NCBI RefSeq assembly: GCF_001887355.1
Contig: NZ_MPIN01000001.1
Location: 1,031,932-1,095,931 of the forward strand
Length of the DNA stretch: 64,000 nt
Source: Cystobacter ferrugineus
Lineage (GTDB): Bacteria; Myxococcota; Myxococcia; Myxococcales; Myxococcaceae
Reading direction: 5' to 3'
The notes below the pieces were generated by a model, which was not told the DNA's origin, did not search any database, and worked only from the letters and a program-made list of their open reading frames with translations. Each line of letters opens with the position of its first letter. Position 1 is the first letter of the stretch. The translations under genes were made by a program, and so were the position numbers. Of the stretch, positions 45,199-54,054 are shown piece by piece.

Positions 45199-45414
45199 TA
45201 TACGTTGAGGAGAACGTTCGACTTCTTCGACGTGTTCGCCTGCGTGAGGTGTGGAGGAAGGCGGCGGCTCTTGGCGGACATGAAGGGAGCACGAGGGGGC
45301 GGGCGATGCGGCCAGGGTAGGGGTGTGCCCCAAGGGGTTGCACCGTCCCGTGTACCGGCGCAGCGCGCGGCCTTGCTGACCCCGGCAGAGGCCCTTCTCG
45401 GCCCCTCCGCTCCA
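45199..45414 (+). pseudogene. IS91-like transposase 3' remnant, copy 2
   Basis: The frame reads 'LRRTFDFFDVFACVRCGGRR', the same zinc-ribbon tail as the remnant at 32701, with a short insertion (FF). The 105 bp 45308-45412 match 32873-32977 with one mismatch. No other transposase part remains. Confidence 0.6.
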
Positions 45415-45482
45415 GCCCTCACCCTCCACATGGCTTCCATCCCGCCTATGCAGCGGGCCCGGCGCGAGGCGTGACCGCTCGC

Positions 45483-46988
45483 TCAGTCGACGCGCTCCCG
45501 GGTCCACAGCTCGACCTGGGCGCGCTCGAGGAGGGGCCTGTAGCCGTGCTCCGCCAGGGCCGTGCGCGCTCTCTCCCTCAGCTGCGGAGTCTTCAACCGA
45601 AGGACGTCGATGGCCGCCGTGCGGGGCGCCCCGTGCCCCTCGCCGATCCACTGCTCGACGGCGTCCGGCCACATGACCCACCCCTTGCGGTCCAGGTACC
45701 AGAGCACCTTGGGATCTCCATCCGAGAGCACCAACACTCGCGCGTCGGCCGCGCTCACCTCATCATGCCGCTGCTTCGCCTCCTCGAAGGCCACTGCCGC
45801 ATCCGAGGGCGAGAACCACGAGCGGGTCCGCCACAGGCCGAACGCGGCCACCAGAAGCAGTCCCACGGTCGCGACGTGATGCCAGACCCTGCTCCGGGCG
45901 CGCGAGAGCAGCGCATCCACCGCGACGCCCGCGCTCAATACCACCGCCGGCACGGCCACGAGGCCATACGAGGTGTGCCACGCGGCCGACTCGCCTCCCA
46001 GGAAGAAGAAGACGTTGGCCGAGATGACCAGGGCGCGGATCCACCCCGGCGTCCTGCGCCACCGGACGAGGAGGAATCCGACGCCGAGCACCGAGAGGAG
46101 TGGGCACGCGTAGGAGTCGAACAAGCGCTGCACATAGATACGATTGTAGAAGGAAGGGTCCCTCCAACTCGCCAGGAGCGACTGAAACGAAGTGCCCAGG
46201 TAGAAGTAGTGGACGCCGTACTTGTCCTGGAGGGCCCGCGCATATGCGTACCACGCCAGGGGAGGAAGGACGGACAGCGGCAGGTAGAGCCAGTAGGCGG
46301 AAGGCCGGAGCGCCGCCTTGCCGCGACGGAAGTAGAGCCAGAGGACCAGCGGCAGCCCGTAGGTGATGATGGGTAGTTTGATCAGCGCCCCCAGGGTCAT
46401 GGCCACCGCGGAGCCGAAGTAGAGCGGCCAGCGGGTGGGCGCGTTCTCCGGGAGGGAGCGGTCGAAGAGGTCCAGCGCCAGCAGGCCCAGCGACAAGGAT
46501 GGAACGTCGGGCTGGATGGTCCGGGCGTAGAAGAACACCACGGGCGAGAAGGCGTAACCGACGATGGCGGTCCACGCGCCGGCCGCTCCGAGGTGGCGCC
46601 TGGCCAACGCCGCGAGGCTGAAGAGGCCGATCAGCCCGAGGACGAGGATGAGCACGCGGCTGACGATGACCTGGGCCGCCCCCCCGCACGCGAGGTGGCC
46701 CGTGAGGTAGTTGATGATGGGGAACTCCATCCCGGTGATGGCGGGCCCCTCGCCGGCCTGACTGATCTCCGGGAGCCACAACGGGTTGTTCCCGCGGCAG
46801 AAGTTGCGGCCCACCATCAGCACATCGGACTCGCGCCAGTTCACCAACTGGGCGGTGAGCGACGGGCTCAGGAGCAGGACGACCGCGGCCCCCACGACCC
46901 AGACGGCGGCAGGCAGGAAACGGGCCCAGGGCGAACTTTCGACAAGCTCGGGAACACCGGTCCGCGAGGGAGAAAAATCTGACTGCAT
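45483..46988 (-). CDS. GT39-type polytopic glycosyltransferase
   Basis: This 501-residue protein has about 10-12 membrane helices. The first periplasmic loop 'WRESDVLMVGRNFCRGNNPL' and 'GMEFPIINYLTG' have the spaced acidic residues of GT39/ArnT-like enzymes that use polyprenyl-phosphate sugars. The C-terminal 110 residues form a soluble domain. The acceptor is unknown; surface polysaccharide or lipid modification is likely. A similar enzyme is encoded upstream on the same strand, 92 bp away. Confidence 0.85.
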   Translation of the reverse strand: MQSDFSPSRTGVPELVESSPWARFLPAAVWVVGAAVVLLLSPSLTAQLVNWRESDVLMVGRNFCRGNNPLWLPEISQAGEGPAITGMEFPIINYLTGHLACGGAAQVIVSRVLILVLGLIGLFSLAALARRHLGAAGAWTAIVGYAFSPVVFFYARTIQPDVPSLSLGLLALDLFDRSLPENAPTRWPLYFGSAVAMTLGALIKLPIITYGLPLVLWLYFRRGKAALRPSAYWLYLPLSVLPPLAWYAYARALQDKYGVHYFYLGTSFQSLLASWRDPSFYNRIYVQRLFDSYACPLLSVLGVGFLLVRWRRTPGWIRALVISANVFFFLGGESAAWHTSYGLVAVPAVVLSAGVAVDALLSRARSRVWHHVATVGLLLVAAFGLWRTRSWFSPSDAAVAFEEAKQRHDEVSAADARVLVLSDGDPKVLWYLDRKGWVMWPDAVEQWIGEGHGAPRTAAIDVLRLKTPQLRERARTALAEHGYRPLLERAQVELWTRERVD

Positions 46989-47080
46989 GCGGCGCGCGAC
47001 TTCCCCACGAATCCCGGACGGAAGTCAATCCATCCCACTTCCAGGTGGCCTCCCAGGCAGAGGCCGATTACGGCGCGAAA

Positions 47081-48514
47081 TCACGGCCGACGCAGCAGCC
47101 GCCAGCGACCGTCGCGACCCACTTCGGACCAGCTCGGATCGCTCACGGGGGCTCCGTCGGCGACGAAGGCCACGCGGGCCCGGGACGACTCTCCGGTGAG
47201 GTTCTCTCCCAGCTCCGTGAGGCGCCAGGGAGACCAGCGCCGCTCGACGGCGAACGCGGCCACGGTGGTCCACTCGTGGCTCGGGGACACCACCAACACG
47301 GGCGCACCGACCGGCACGTCGGTGCTCGCCGGGCCCAGCGCCCCCGCGAGCGGACACCGCCGGGGAAACAGCGGCCGGCCCGCGCCCGCCACGGAGGCCA
47401 CCAGTATCACCAGTGCGAGCACCACCAGTCCCCGGGTGGCCGCTCGCGCGCGCTCGGGAGAGGCGAGTCGGGACTCCAACCACGGACCCACGCCCACGCC
47501 CACGAGCATGGCCAGCAGCGGGAAGGCGACGAGCGAATGGTTCCACACCTTGCGCCCCGGAATGCAGAGCGCGGTGAGGACGAAGAGGCTCGCGAGCAGC
47601 AGCACGCGGGCAGTGCGGCGCACCCCCTCTTCGTCCCGGGTGCCCTCGGGCAGCAGGGCGCGGAAGGCACGAGCGGGCCGGCCCAGCGCGAGCACCCCAC
47701 CGGCCATGAGCAGGGGCAGTCCGGGCCAGAAGCGACTGAGGACGGTGCGGAAGGGGATGTACCAGGCGAGCTGCCCGTCGGTGCGCGCGCCGGAGGCGGA
47801 GGCGAGTACCTGGTGGCGCACGTAGCCCTCCCACCAGTCCGGGTGGGTGACGAGGAAGAGGACGGTGGGCACGGTGGCGGCGATTCCCACCAGCGTGCCG
47901 ATGACGAGCACCCGGAACGAGCGCTCGACGAAGGCGCGGGCGACGGCGGCACCGGCGAGGGGCAGCAAACCGAACGGTCCCTTCACGGCGCAGGCCAGGG
48001 CGGCGAGCACGCCACTCCACAGCCAGTCGCGCGGACGGGGAACGCCGAGCAGCAGCGGTATCGCGGAGCCGGTGGCGAGCAGCAGCAGGAGAGGTTCGAG
48101 GAAGGGCTGGCCGGCGCGGGTGAAGAAGCCATCGGGGATGGAGAGTGCCAGCATGGCGCTGACCCCGGCCCACGTCCCGGCGGTGCGGCGGGCGACGTTG
48201 CTGGTGAGCAGCAGGGTGCCCAGCGAGAAGGCGACGCACAGTGGGAAGAGGGCGGGCTCGCCGAAGAGGCGGATGACGAGCGCGAAGGGCCAGAAGCCGA
48301 AGGGCAGGTGCTCGAAGAAGCGCGGGTGGACGTCCGGCACGTAGCGCGGGGCGAGCCAGCTCCCGTCCTCCACCATGTGGCGGGAGATGACCTGGTAGAG
48401 CTGCGAGTCCCCGAGATCGGTGTGGGTCCACCACGTGGAGGTGGCGAGGCCGAGGAAGACGAGCACGGCCCATGCCGGGGGAGACATGAGACGCGAGCGG
48501 ACGGAGGCGGACAT
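47081..48514 (-). CDS. GT39/ArnT-like polytopic glycosyltransferase
   Basis: This 477-residue membrane protein starts with 'MSASVRSRLMSPPAWAVLVF'. The first external loop has 'HTDLGDSQLYQVISRHMVED' with Asp-rich residues as in ArnT/PMT enzymes, and 'FFEHLPFGFWPF' follows. About ten helices and a C-terminal soluble domain are present. It probably moves a sugar from a lipid carrier to an outer-surface acceptor. It may be co-transcribed with the related gene downstream. An IS3 remnant lies at its 5' side. Confidence 0.85.
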   Translation of the reverse strand: MSASVRSRLMSPPAWAVLVFLGLATSTWWTHTDLGDSQLYQVISRHMVEDGSWLAPRYVPDVHPRFFEHLPFGFWPFALVIRLFGEPALFPLCVAFSLGTLLLTSNVARRTAGTWAGVSAMLALSIPDGFFTRAGQPFLEPLLLLLATGSAIPLLLGVPRPRDWLWSGVLAALACAVKGPFGLLPLAGAAVARAFVERSFRVLVIGTLVGIAATVPTVLFLVTHPDWWEGYVRHQVLASASGARTDGQLAWYIPFRTVLSRFWPGLPLLMAGGVLALGRPARAFRALLPEGTRDEEGVRRTARVLLLASLFVLTALCIPGRKVWNHSLVAFPLLAMLVGVGVGPWLESRLASPERARAATRGLVVLALVILVASVAGAGRPLFPRRCPLAGALGPASTDVPVGAPVLVVSPSHEWTTVAAFAVERRWSPWRLTELGENLTGESSRARVAFVADGAPVSDPSWSEVGRDGRWRLLRRP

Positions 48515-48526
48515 TGGCGCGGTGGG

Positions 48527-48766
48527 CTACGTGGACCGTGGGGTGATGCTGCGAACTTCCGCGGTAAGGCGGCAAGCTCGAAATCCAGTCGAGTGCCGCT
48601 GCTGCTGCCGGTTGTAAAAGGCGTCAATGTACTCGATGCAGAAGGTCCCCACCACGGCGTTGTCCCAGCAGTTGCCCTCGTGCGACATGTGGAGTGACTG
48701 CTGCGGGTGGTACGTCACCGGTGGACGCGCGGCCCCCGCGCCACCGTGAATCACATGTGATTCCAA
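48527..48766 (-). pseudogene. IS3-family transposase (integrase core) remnant with internal deletion
   Basis: The frame contains 'SHEGNCWDNAVVGTFCIEYI' followed by 'DAFYNRQQQRHSTGF'. In IS3-type transposases the 'NCWDNAV' and 'IEYI..FYNRQRRHS' motifs are separated by about 30 residues, including the catalytic Glu region. Here they are fused, so an internal piece is lost. Only the C-terminal end of the gene survives. Confidence 0.75.
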
Positions 48767-48865
48767 GCACTTGGAAGCAGTCCCAGGAAAAAATCCTCGA
48801 CGTGTCGATTTCTCGGGGCCTCGTTCGACGACTCAGGAAACCAAAGTCGAAACGAGGAGTTCCAC

Positions 48866-49468
48866 ATGCTCACGAAGATCCTGCTCGGTGTCGCCGTTGC
48901 CCTCGTCGCGTTCATCGGCTTCATCGCGACACGTCCGTCCACCTTCAAGATCGAGCGCTCCACCACGGTGAGCGCGCCGGCCCACGTGGTGTACGCGCTC
49001 GTGGCCGACTTCCACAAGGTAGGGACCTGGTCGCCCTTCATGAAGCCCGATCCCACCCGGAGGGACACCTACGCTGGCACTCCCGCCACGGTGGGCCACT
49101 CGGTCGCCTGGGCCAGCAGTGAGAAGGCCAGCGAGGGCAAGATGACGATCGTCTCGCTCAACCCGCCCGAGCAACTCCAGCTCGAGCTCGATTTCATCAA
49201 GCCGTTCAAGGCCACCAACGCAACGGTCTTTCGTTTCGAGCAGGCCGGGAACGGCACCACGGTCACGTGGGTGATGACCGGCCAGAACGGTTTCATGAAC
49301 AAGGCGTTCTCCGTGTTCATGGACATGGACAAGCTCGTGGGCGCGGACTTCGAGGCGGGGCTCGCCACGTTGAAAAACCTCTCCGAGGCCGAGGCGAAGG
49401 CGGCGGCGGCACAGGCCGCGGCGAACGCTGCTCCGAACGGGGCGGTGGCGGGCGACACGGCGAAGTAG
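48866..49468 (+). CDS. SRPBCC-family (polyketide cyclase-like) membrane-anchored protein
   Basis: This 200-residue protein has an N-terminal hydrophobic helix (residues 4-22, an anchor or signal) followed by an SRPBCC fold: 'ERSTTVSAPAHVVYALVADF', 'VGTWSPFMKPDP' and 'GNGTTVTWVMTGQNGFMNKA'. The C-terminus is Ala-rich. Such proteins bind hydrophobic ligands in a deep pocket. No partner gene suggests the ligand. A YCII-like gene is convergent 7 bp downstream. Confidence 0.85.
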   Translation: MLTKILLGVAVALVAFIGFIATRPSTFKIERSTTVSAPAHVVYALVADFHKVGTWSPFMKPDPTRRDTYAGTPATVGHSVAWASSEKASEGKMTIVSLNPPEQLQLELDFIKPFKATNATVFRFEQAGNGTTVTWVMTGQNGFMNKAFSVFMDMDKLVGADFEAGLATLKNLSEAEAKAAAAQAAANAAPNGAVAGDTAK

Positions 49469-49475
49469 CTGGGCC

Positions 49476-49838
49476 TCAGTCCCCCTCATAGCAGACGCCG
49501 ACCTCACGCAACTCCACCGTCGACCACTCGGCGGCGGGACACTCGTTCGCGATCGCGAGCGCCTCCGCCCGGGTATGGCAATCGAAGAGGATGAAGCCTC
49601 CGACGATCTCCTTGGACTCGGTGAACGGCCCATCGAGCAGGGTGCGCTTGCCACCGCGGACCTCGATCCGCACCCCTTCCGAATCGGACCGGAGCGAGTC
49701 GCTGGCTTTCCATATCCCGCGGGCCTTGAGGTCCTCGACGAAGCGCACCATCCGCTCCATCTCGCGACGCCCCTGCTCCGCCGTCCGGCTCCGTTTCCGC
49801 CCGCCTTCCTCCATGATCAACAGCATGTACGCCATCAC
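49476..49838 (-). CDS. YCII-related (DGPF-domain) protein
   Basis: This 120-residue protein has the YCII pattern 'YMLLIMEEGG' at the N-terminus, 'TLLDGPFTESKEIVGGFILF' in the middle and 'RAEALAIANECPA' near the end. These small ferredoxin-like proteins are often beside ECF sigma factors in actinobacteria and myxobacteria; no sigma gene is present here. The function is not established. Confidence 0.9.
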   Translation of the reverse strand: MMAYMLLIMEEGGRKRSRTAEQGRREMERMVRFVEDLKARGIWKASDSLRSDSEGVRIEVRGGKRTLLDGPFTESKEIVGGFILFDCHTRAEALAIANECPAAEWSTVELREVGVCYEGD

Positions 49839-50126
49839 GCACTCCGTTCTTGGATGGAGCCAGAGCGTCTCCCATCCGCCCTACGAGCAGAAGCGTTTCT
49901 TCAGCTGCTCCATGGCGAGGACGTAAAACGGTCGCTCCCTGAGCATCGAGGCGCCCAGGGACGGTCCGCTCGCGTTGCTCCTGGGAGAGTGACGCATGTG
50001 CCTGTGTGCACTTCCGCGCGGAGCGGGCTGGAGTTGTCGACACGTGGACCCATCGCGCACGCCTCCGGCGGCCCACGCACTGCCCCGTGCATAGGGTGCG
50101 GCCACGACGCGAATCCAGGAGGGCGC

Positions 50127-50915
50127 ATGGCGCGTGTGGCAATCATCACGGGGTCGGACTCGGGCATCGGAAAGGCCTCGGCGGTGGCGCTCGCCGAGGC
50201 GGGCTTCGATGTGGGCATCACCTGGCACGAGGACCAGAAGGGCGCCGAGGACACGGCCGCCCAGGTGCGAGCCAAGGGTCGCCGGGCCGAGGTGCGCCGG
50301 CTGGACCTGAACCAGCTTCCGGAGGCCGGAGGCGTCATCGACGAGCTGGCCGATGCGCTCGGAGGCCTCGACGTCTTCGTGAACAACGCGGGAACGGGTG
50401 ACAGTACCGCGTTCCTCGACCTGGGCTGGGAGAAGTGGCGCCATACACTCCGCGTGGACCTCGATGGCGCGTTCGTCTGTTGTCAGCGGGCCGCGAGGCG
50501 GATGGTGAAGCAGGGCCGGGGAGGGCGCATCATCTCCATCACCTCGGTCCACGAGCACGTCCCGCTGATGGGCTCCTCGGCGTATTGTGCGGCGAAGGGC
50601 GGGCTCGGGCTGCTCACCAAGGTCATGGCCGCCGAGTTGGGGCAGCATCAGATCACCGTCAACGCGATTGCCCCGGGGGAGATCTCCACTCCGATGACGG
50701 ACCAGGAGGACGTGAACCCGCGCACCGTCAAGCGTCCGGGCTATCCGTTGGGCCGGCCGGGTGACGCACGCGAAGTGGCGGGCCTCGTCGTCTTCCTCAC
50801 CACCCCGGCGGCGGCCTTCATCACTGGCGCGTCGCTCGTCATCGACGGAGGACTCGAGCTGATGGCGGCGATCGGGGCGCACGGCCTCCAGAACGACGAC
50901 TGGCGCAAGGTCTGA
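50127..50915 (+). CDS. SDR-family oxidoreductase
   Basis: The ATG at 50127 gives 262 residues. The cofactor motif is 'TGSDSGIG', the stabilising motif 'NNAG', and the active site 'SITSVH' with 'YCAAKGG'. The C-terminal 'PLGRPGDAREVAGLVVFLTT' is typical of classical SDRs. It should be a NAD(P)-dependent dehydrogenase of unknown substrate. Its last 246 bp are duplicated at 36005-36250, where they form a dead fragment. It stands alone, facing the small gene at 50988 convergently. Confidence 0.95.
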   Translation: MARVAIITGSDSGIGKASAVALAEAGFDVGITWHEDQKGAEDTAAQVRAKGRRAEVRRLDLNQLPEAGGVIDELADALGGLDVFVNNAGTGDSTAFLDLGWEKWRHTLRVDLDGAFVCCQRAARRMVKQGRGGRIISITSVHEHVPLMGSSAYCAAKGGLGLLTKVMAAELGQHQITVNAIAPGEISTPMTDQEDVNPRTVKRPGYPLGRPGDAREVAGLVVFLTTPAAAFITGASLVIDGGLELMAAIGAHGLQNDDWRKV

Positions 50916-50987
50916 GCCTGGACATCGCCGTGGCATTGGCGCGGCCATCGCGCGGCGGCTGGCGCGATGGCTCCGGCCGGGTCGTCC

Positions 50988-51131
50988 CTAGGCAGGGACC
51001 TTGCGGTCCTGGAGGAGTCGGAACGCCCCGAAACCCGCCGCGGCGATCACCGCCCACTTCGTCACGCCGGTCAGGATCTTCCAGCCCGCGTACCCCTTGA
51101 GCGCCTTCTTGCCCGCACGTTTGAATTTCAT
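50988..51131 (-). CDS. Small membrane peptide, 47 aa
   Basis: A 47-codon gene with a strong GGAGGAAG before its ATG. The product begins with a basic segment ('MKFKRAGKKALKGYAGWKIL') and has one hydrophobic helix ('WAVIAAAGFGAFRLL'), so a small inner-membrane protein is likely. It lies convergent with the SDR gene and divergent from the CYP152 gene. No function is known. Confidence 0.6.
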   Translation of the reverse strand: MKFKRAGKKALKGYAGWKILTGVTKWAVIAAAGFGAFRLLQDRKVPA

Positions 51132-51321
51132 CGTCTTCCTCCCAGTGCAGCGTGAGTGGTTCGGGTGTTGCCCTGCTCAAGTTGGGAGTTGGCGGCGCGC
51201 GCGAGGATGAGCCGGGAGCATGGGCCACGCCAGTCCGTCTCGAGGGGCACCGGGTGAGCGGGCGGGTCCTGGATCGAGCCCAGGTGGACAACCGGGCCGC
51301 CGTGTCCATGTTCCGTGTGCC

Positions 51322-52617
51322 ATGGGTGGAGTGCCGCGAGATTCGAGGCCGGACAGCACGCTCGCGCTGTTGTCGGAAGGCTACCGTTTCATCGGTAACG
51401 GCTGTGCCCGGCATCGCTCCGATGTCTTCGAAACGCGCCTCCTCTTCCGGTCCACCCTCTGCATGAGCGGGGCGGAGGCCGCCCGGATGTTCTACGACTC
51501 GGAGCACTTCCAGCGGCGCGGCGCCGTCCCGCTTCGTCTCCGCAAGACGCTCTTCGGCATGGGGGGCGTGCAGGAACTGGATGGCGAGGCCCACCGCTCG
51601 CGGAAGGCGATGTTCATGTCGCTCATGTCGTCGGACGGTATCCGGCGCCTCTGCGAGCAGGCGGAGAAGCACTGGAGGGCTTCCATCCGCGAGTGGGCGC
51701 GCAAGGGGCGGCTCGTGCTCCTCGACGAGGTTCAGCAGCTCCTCTGCCGTGTGGTCTGCGAGTGGACCGGGGTGCCGCTGCCCGAGGCCGAGGTGGTCCA
51801 GAGGACGCGCGAGCTCACGGCATTGCTTGATGGCGCGGGGGGCGTCGGGCCGAGGCACTGGCGCGCGCGCCTCATGCGGATGCGGTCCGAAGTCTGGCTG
51901 GGAAGGCTGGTCACCCGGGTCCGTGCGGGCAGGCATGCCGCTGCCGAGGGGAGTGCCCTCCGGACGGTGGCGGAGTACCGGGGACCGGATGGGAAGAGGC
52001 TGGGCCCACGCCTGGCGGCGGTCGAACTGCTGAATGTGCTGCGCCCGATAGTCGCCGTCGCGCGGTTCGTGGTGTTCGAGGCCCTCGCGCTTCACGAGCA
52101 CCCCGAGAGCCGCGCGCGGCTCCTGGAGGAGGACGACGACGAGGCGTATGAGCACTTCGTCCAGGAGGTCAGGCGCTCCTATCCCTTCATGCCGTTCGTG
52201 GTGGCCCGCGTCCGGCGGGACTTCACGTGGAAGGGCTACCATTTCCCTCGGGGCCGGCGCGTGCTGCTGGACCTGTACGGCACGAACCATGACGCCAGGC
52301 TGTGGGAGCGTCCTCACGAGTTCCGGCCGGAGCGGTTCCGGACCTGGGACGGGAGCCCCTTTTCGTTCATTCCGCAGGGCGGGGGTGATCATCACACCGG
52401 GCACCGCTGCGCTGGCGAGTGGAGCACCATCGCGCTCATGAAGGTCGCCGCGCGCATGCTCACGCGCGGCATGCGCTACGACGTACCGCCGCAGGATCTC
52501 CGGGTGAGTCTCTCCAGAATTCCCGCGGAGCCGGCCAGCCGGTTCGTCATCGCGAACGTCAGGGCTGTCGAGGAAATGATGGAGCGCGCCGGCGACAGCC
52601 GTGCGCCCATGCCCTGA
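51322..52617 (+). CDS. CYP152-family P450 fatty-acid peroxygenase
   Basis: I use ATG 51322 (431 residues, near the 415-430 of the family). The heme loop is 'GGGDHHTGHRCAGEW' with Cys363, diagnostic of CYP152. The I helix has 'LRPIVAVARFV' with Arg241-Pro242, which replaces the usual acid-alcohol pair and binds the substrate carboxylate. These enzymes hydroxylate or decarboxylate fatty acids with H2O2 and need no redox partner, consistent with the lack of a ferredoxin gene nearby. Confidence 0.93.
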   Translation: MGGVPRDSRPDSTLALLSEGYRFIGNGCARHRSDVFETRLLFRSTLCMSGAEAARMFYDSEHFQRRGAVPLRLRKTLFGMGGVQELDGEAHRSRKAMFMSLMSSDGIRRLCEQAEKHWRASIREWARKGRLVLLDEVQQLLCRVVCEWTGVPLPEAEVVQRTRELTALLDGAGGVGPRHWRARLMRMRSEVWLGRLVTRVRAGRHAAAEGSALRTVAEYRGPDGKRLGPRLAAVELLNVLRPIVAVARFVVFEALALHEHPESRARLLEEDDDEAYEHFVQEVRRSYPFMPFVVARVRRDFTWKGYHFPRGRRVLLDLYGTNHDARLWERPHEFRPERFRTWDGSPFSFIPQGGGDHHTGHRCAGEWSTIALMKVAARMLTRGMRYDVPPQDLRVSLSRIPAEPASRFVIANVRAVEEMMERAGDSRAPMP

Positions 52618-52855
52618 GACGGCCAACCCGCGGAGCTCGCCCCGCTCCTCGCGTTCGATGGTGCGCGCGGTCAGTGCGTGGGTAGCAAGCGTGGGTGCAT
52701 TCGGCTCCAGCGTCCTCCGCCGCTTGCCTTCCAGGCCCTCCGCGCGGTGACCAGATTGCGCCGTGGACCCGGACCGCACAGAGAGGATGTGGTTCCTCTC
52801 GCGACGGGGGTGCGACCGGGGTTCCATTCCTCCCCGTCCATGAAGGAGTCCAGCG

Positions 52856-53254
52856 ATGGCTCAAGTGGAGACGCAGAGATCCTCGGTTCAGCCCTTCCTG
52901 CCGCAAGGCGGCATTCAGCTCTCCGAGGAGATGAAGGGTTGTATCAGCAATTGCATGTCGTGCGCGGCCGTGTGCCTGCAGACGGTGACGTACTGCCTCC
53001 AGCAGGGCGGCAAGCACGCGGCGTCCGATCACATCCGGCTCCTCCAGGATTGTGTGCAGATCTGCAAGACGAGCGCGGACTTCATGTTGCGTGGCTCCCC
53101 CCTGCACACCCGCACCTGTGGTGTCTGTGCCGAGGTCTGTGAGCGGTGCGCGGCCGAGTGCGAGAGGATGGGCGAGGACGCGATCATGAAGGCCTGCGCC
53201 GAGGCGTGCCGCCGCTGCACGGAGTCCTGCCGCAAGATGAGCGCGAGGGCGTAG
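52856..53254 (+). CDS. Cytosolic four-helix-bundle copper-storage protein (Csp3-like)
   Basis: This 132-residue protein has 16 cysteines in CxxxC/CxxC spacing along four helices ('CISNCMSCAAVC', 'CVQIC', 'CGVCAEVCERCAAEC', 'CAEACRRCTESC'), the lining that binds many Cu(I) ions in Csp proteins. No signal peptide is present, so it should be cytosolic like Csp3. It detoxifies or stores copper. No copper-sensing regulator is visible next to it. Confidence 0.9.
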   Translation: MAQVETQRSSVQPFLPQGGIQLSEEMKGCISNCMSCAAVCLQTVTYCLQQGGKHAASDHIRLLQDCVQICKTSADFMLRGSPLHTRTCGVCAEVCERCAAECERMGEDAIMKACAEACRRCTESCRKMSARA

Positions 53255-53430
53255 CGTCCCACAGGCGCATGGGGGCTCCTCAAAGACAGACGGGGGAGTC
53301 CTCGAGTATGGCTGATGGCCATGGGCCTTGCCAGAGCGTCACGGCCTCGAGAGGCGGGCTCGCTATGGACTGGGAGTGGCCCGGCTGTCGCTGGGGGGCT
53401 CCCACTACCTGCCGCGTGCCATCGCACCTG

Positions 53431-53697
53431 TCACTGCGTCTCCACGGAATCCCGCGCCCCGGTCCCGTCCATCTCCGCGGCAAGCGCCTTCCCCTCGAGC
53501 GTCAGCGACAGACCTCCGAAGGTGACGGCGACCAGGCGCTCGAGTTGCATCTTGTCGATCACGTCGAGGAACTCGGACCGGGGAATCCGCAGTGTCTCCC
53601 CCAGCGCATTGACCTCGTCGTGGCTCAACAGGGCTCCACCCTTGGACGCATCAATCGAGTACAAGGCGCGCAAGAAGGCTCGAGATGTGTCTTCCAT
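53431..53697 (-). CDS. Small protein, 88 aa, winged-helix-like
   Basis: I use the ATG at 53697, which follows AGGA by 8 nt; an in-frame ATG at 53706 would add three residues. The sequence 'LSHDEVNALGETLRIPRSEF' and 'DVIDKMQLERLVAVTFGGLS' suggest a helix-turn-helix followed by a beta hairpin. It may bind DNA or another protein. It lies alone between two intergenic regions. Family not recognised. Confidence 0.6.
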   Translation of the reverse strand: MEDTSRAFLRALYSIDASKGGALLSHDEVNALGETLRIPRSEFLDVIDKMQLERLVAVTFGGLSLTLEGKALAAEMDGTGARDSVETQ

Positions 53698-54054
53698 GAT
53701 TTGCATTCCTGAAGCGATCTTCCTTGAAGATGGGCCCCTGTAGAAGCCCTGGCAGTAGGGAATGGAGTGTGCCTCTGGCCCTTCTCTCGGAGGGCGTTGC
53801 CGCGTTTCCAGGCAGGCATGATGGGCCAGGCTGGCCGCCCTTTCGCCCTCGTCAGCATCCGTCAGCAACCCTCTTCTACCTCCGCGCACCCCCCACCACC
53901 CGTCTACGGGGCTCTCTCTTCTTGCACGTATTCCGCGTAGGCGCCAGACGGTCGCTGATGTATCCTCCGGTAGGCAAGGACACGACGAGCCGCCCCCCAG
54001 AACGTGGGCTCGAACGCGTCCGCGCTCCCCTTGTGCTTCGGTTGGAGAAACACC
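53698..54054. other. Divergent intergenic region
   Basis: This 357-bp region separates the 88-aa gene (minus) from the TPR-like gene (plus) and should carry both promoters. I see no convincing ORF or repeat. A GGAGA ribosome-binding site precedes 54055. Confidence 0.35.

Noticed and set aside
45082-45681. Minus-strand frame across IS debris and the glycosyltransferase end
   Set aside because: It overlaps the real glycosyltransferase gene and the repeated IS tail; composition is antisense-like.
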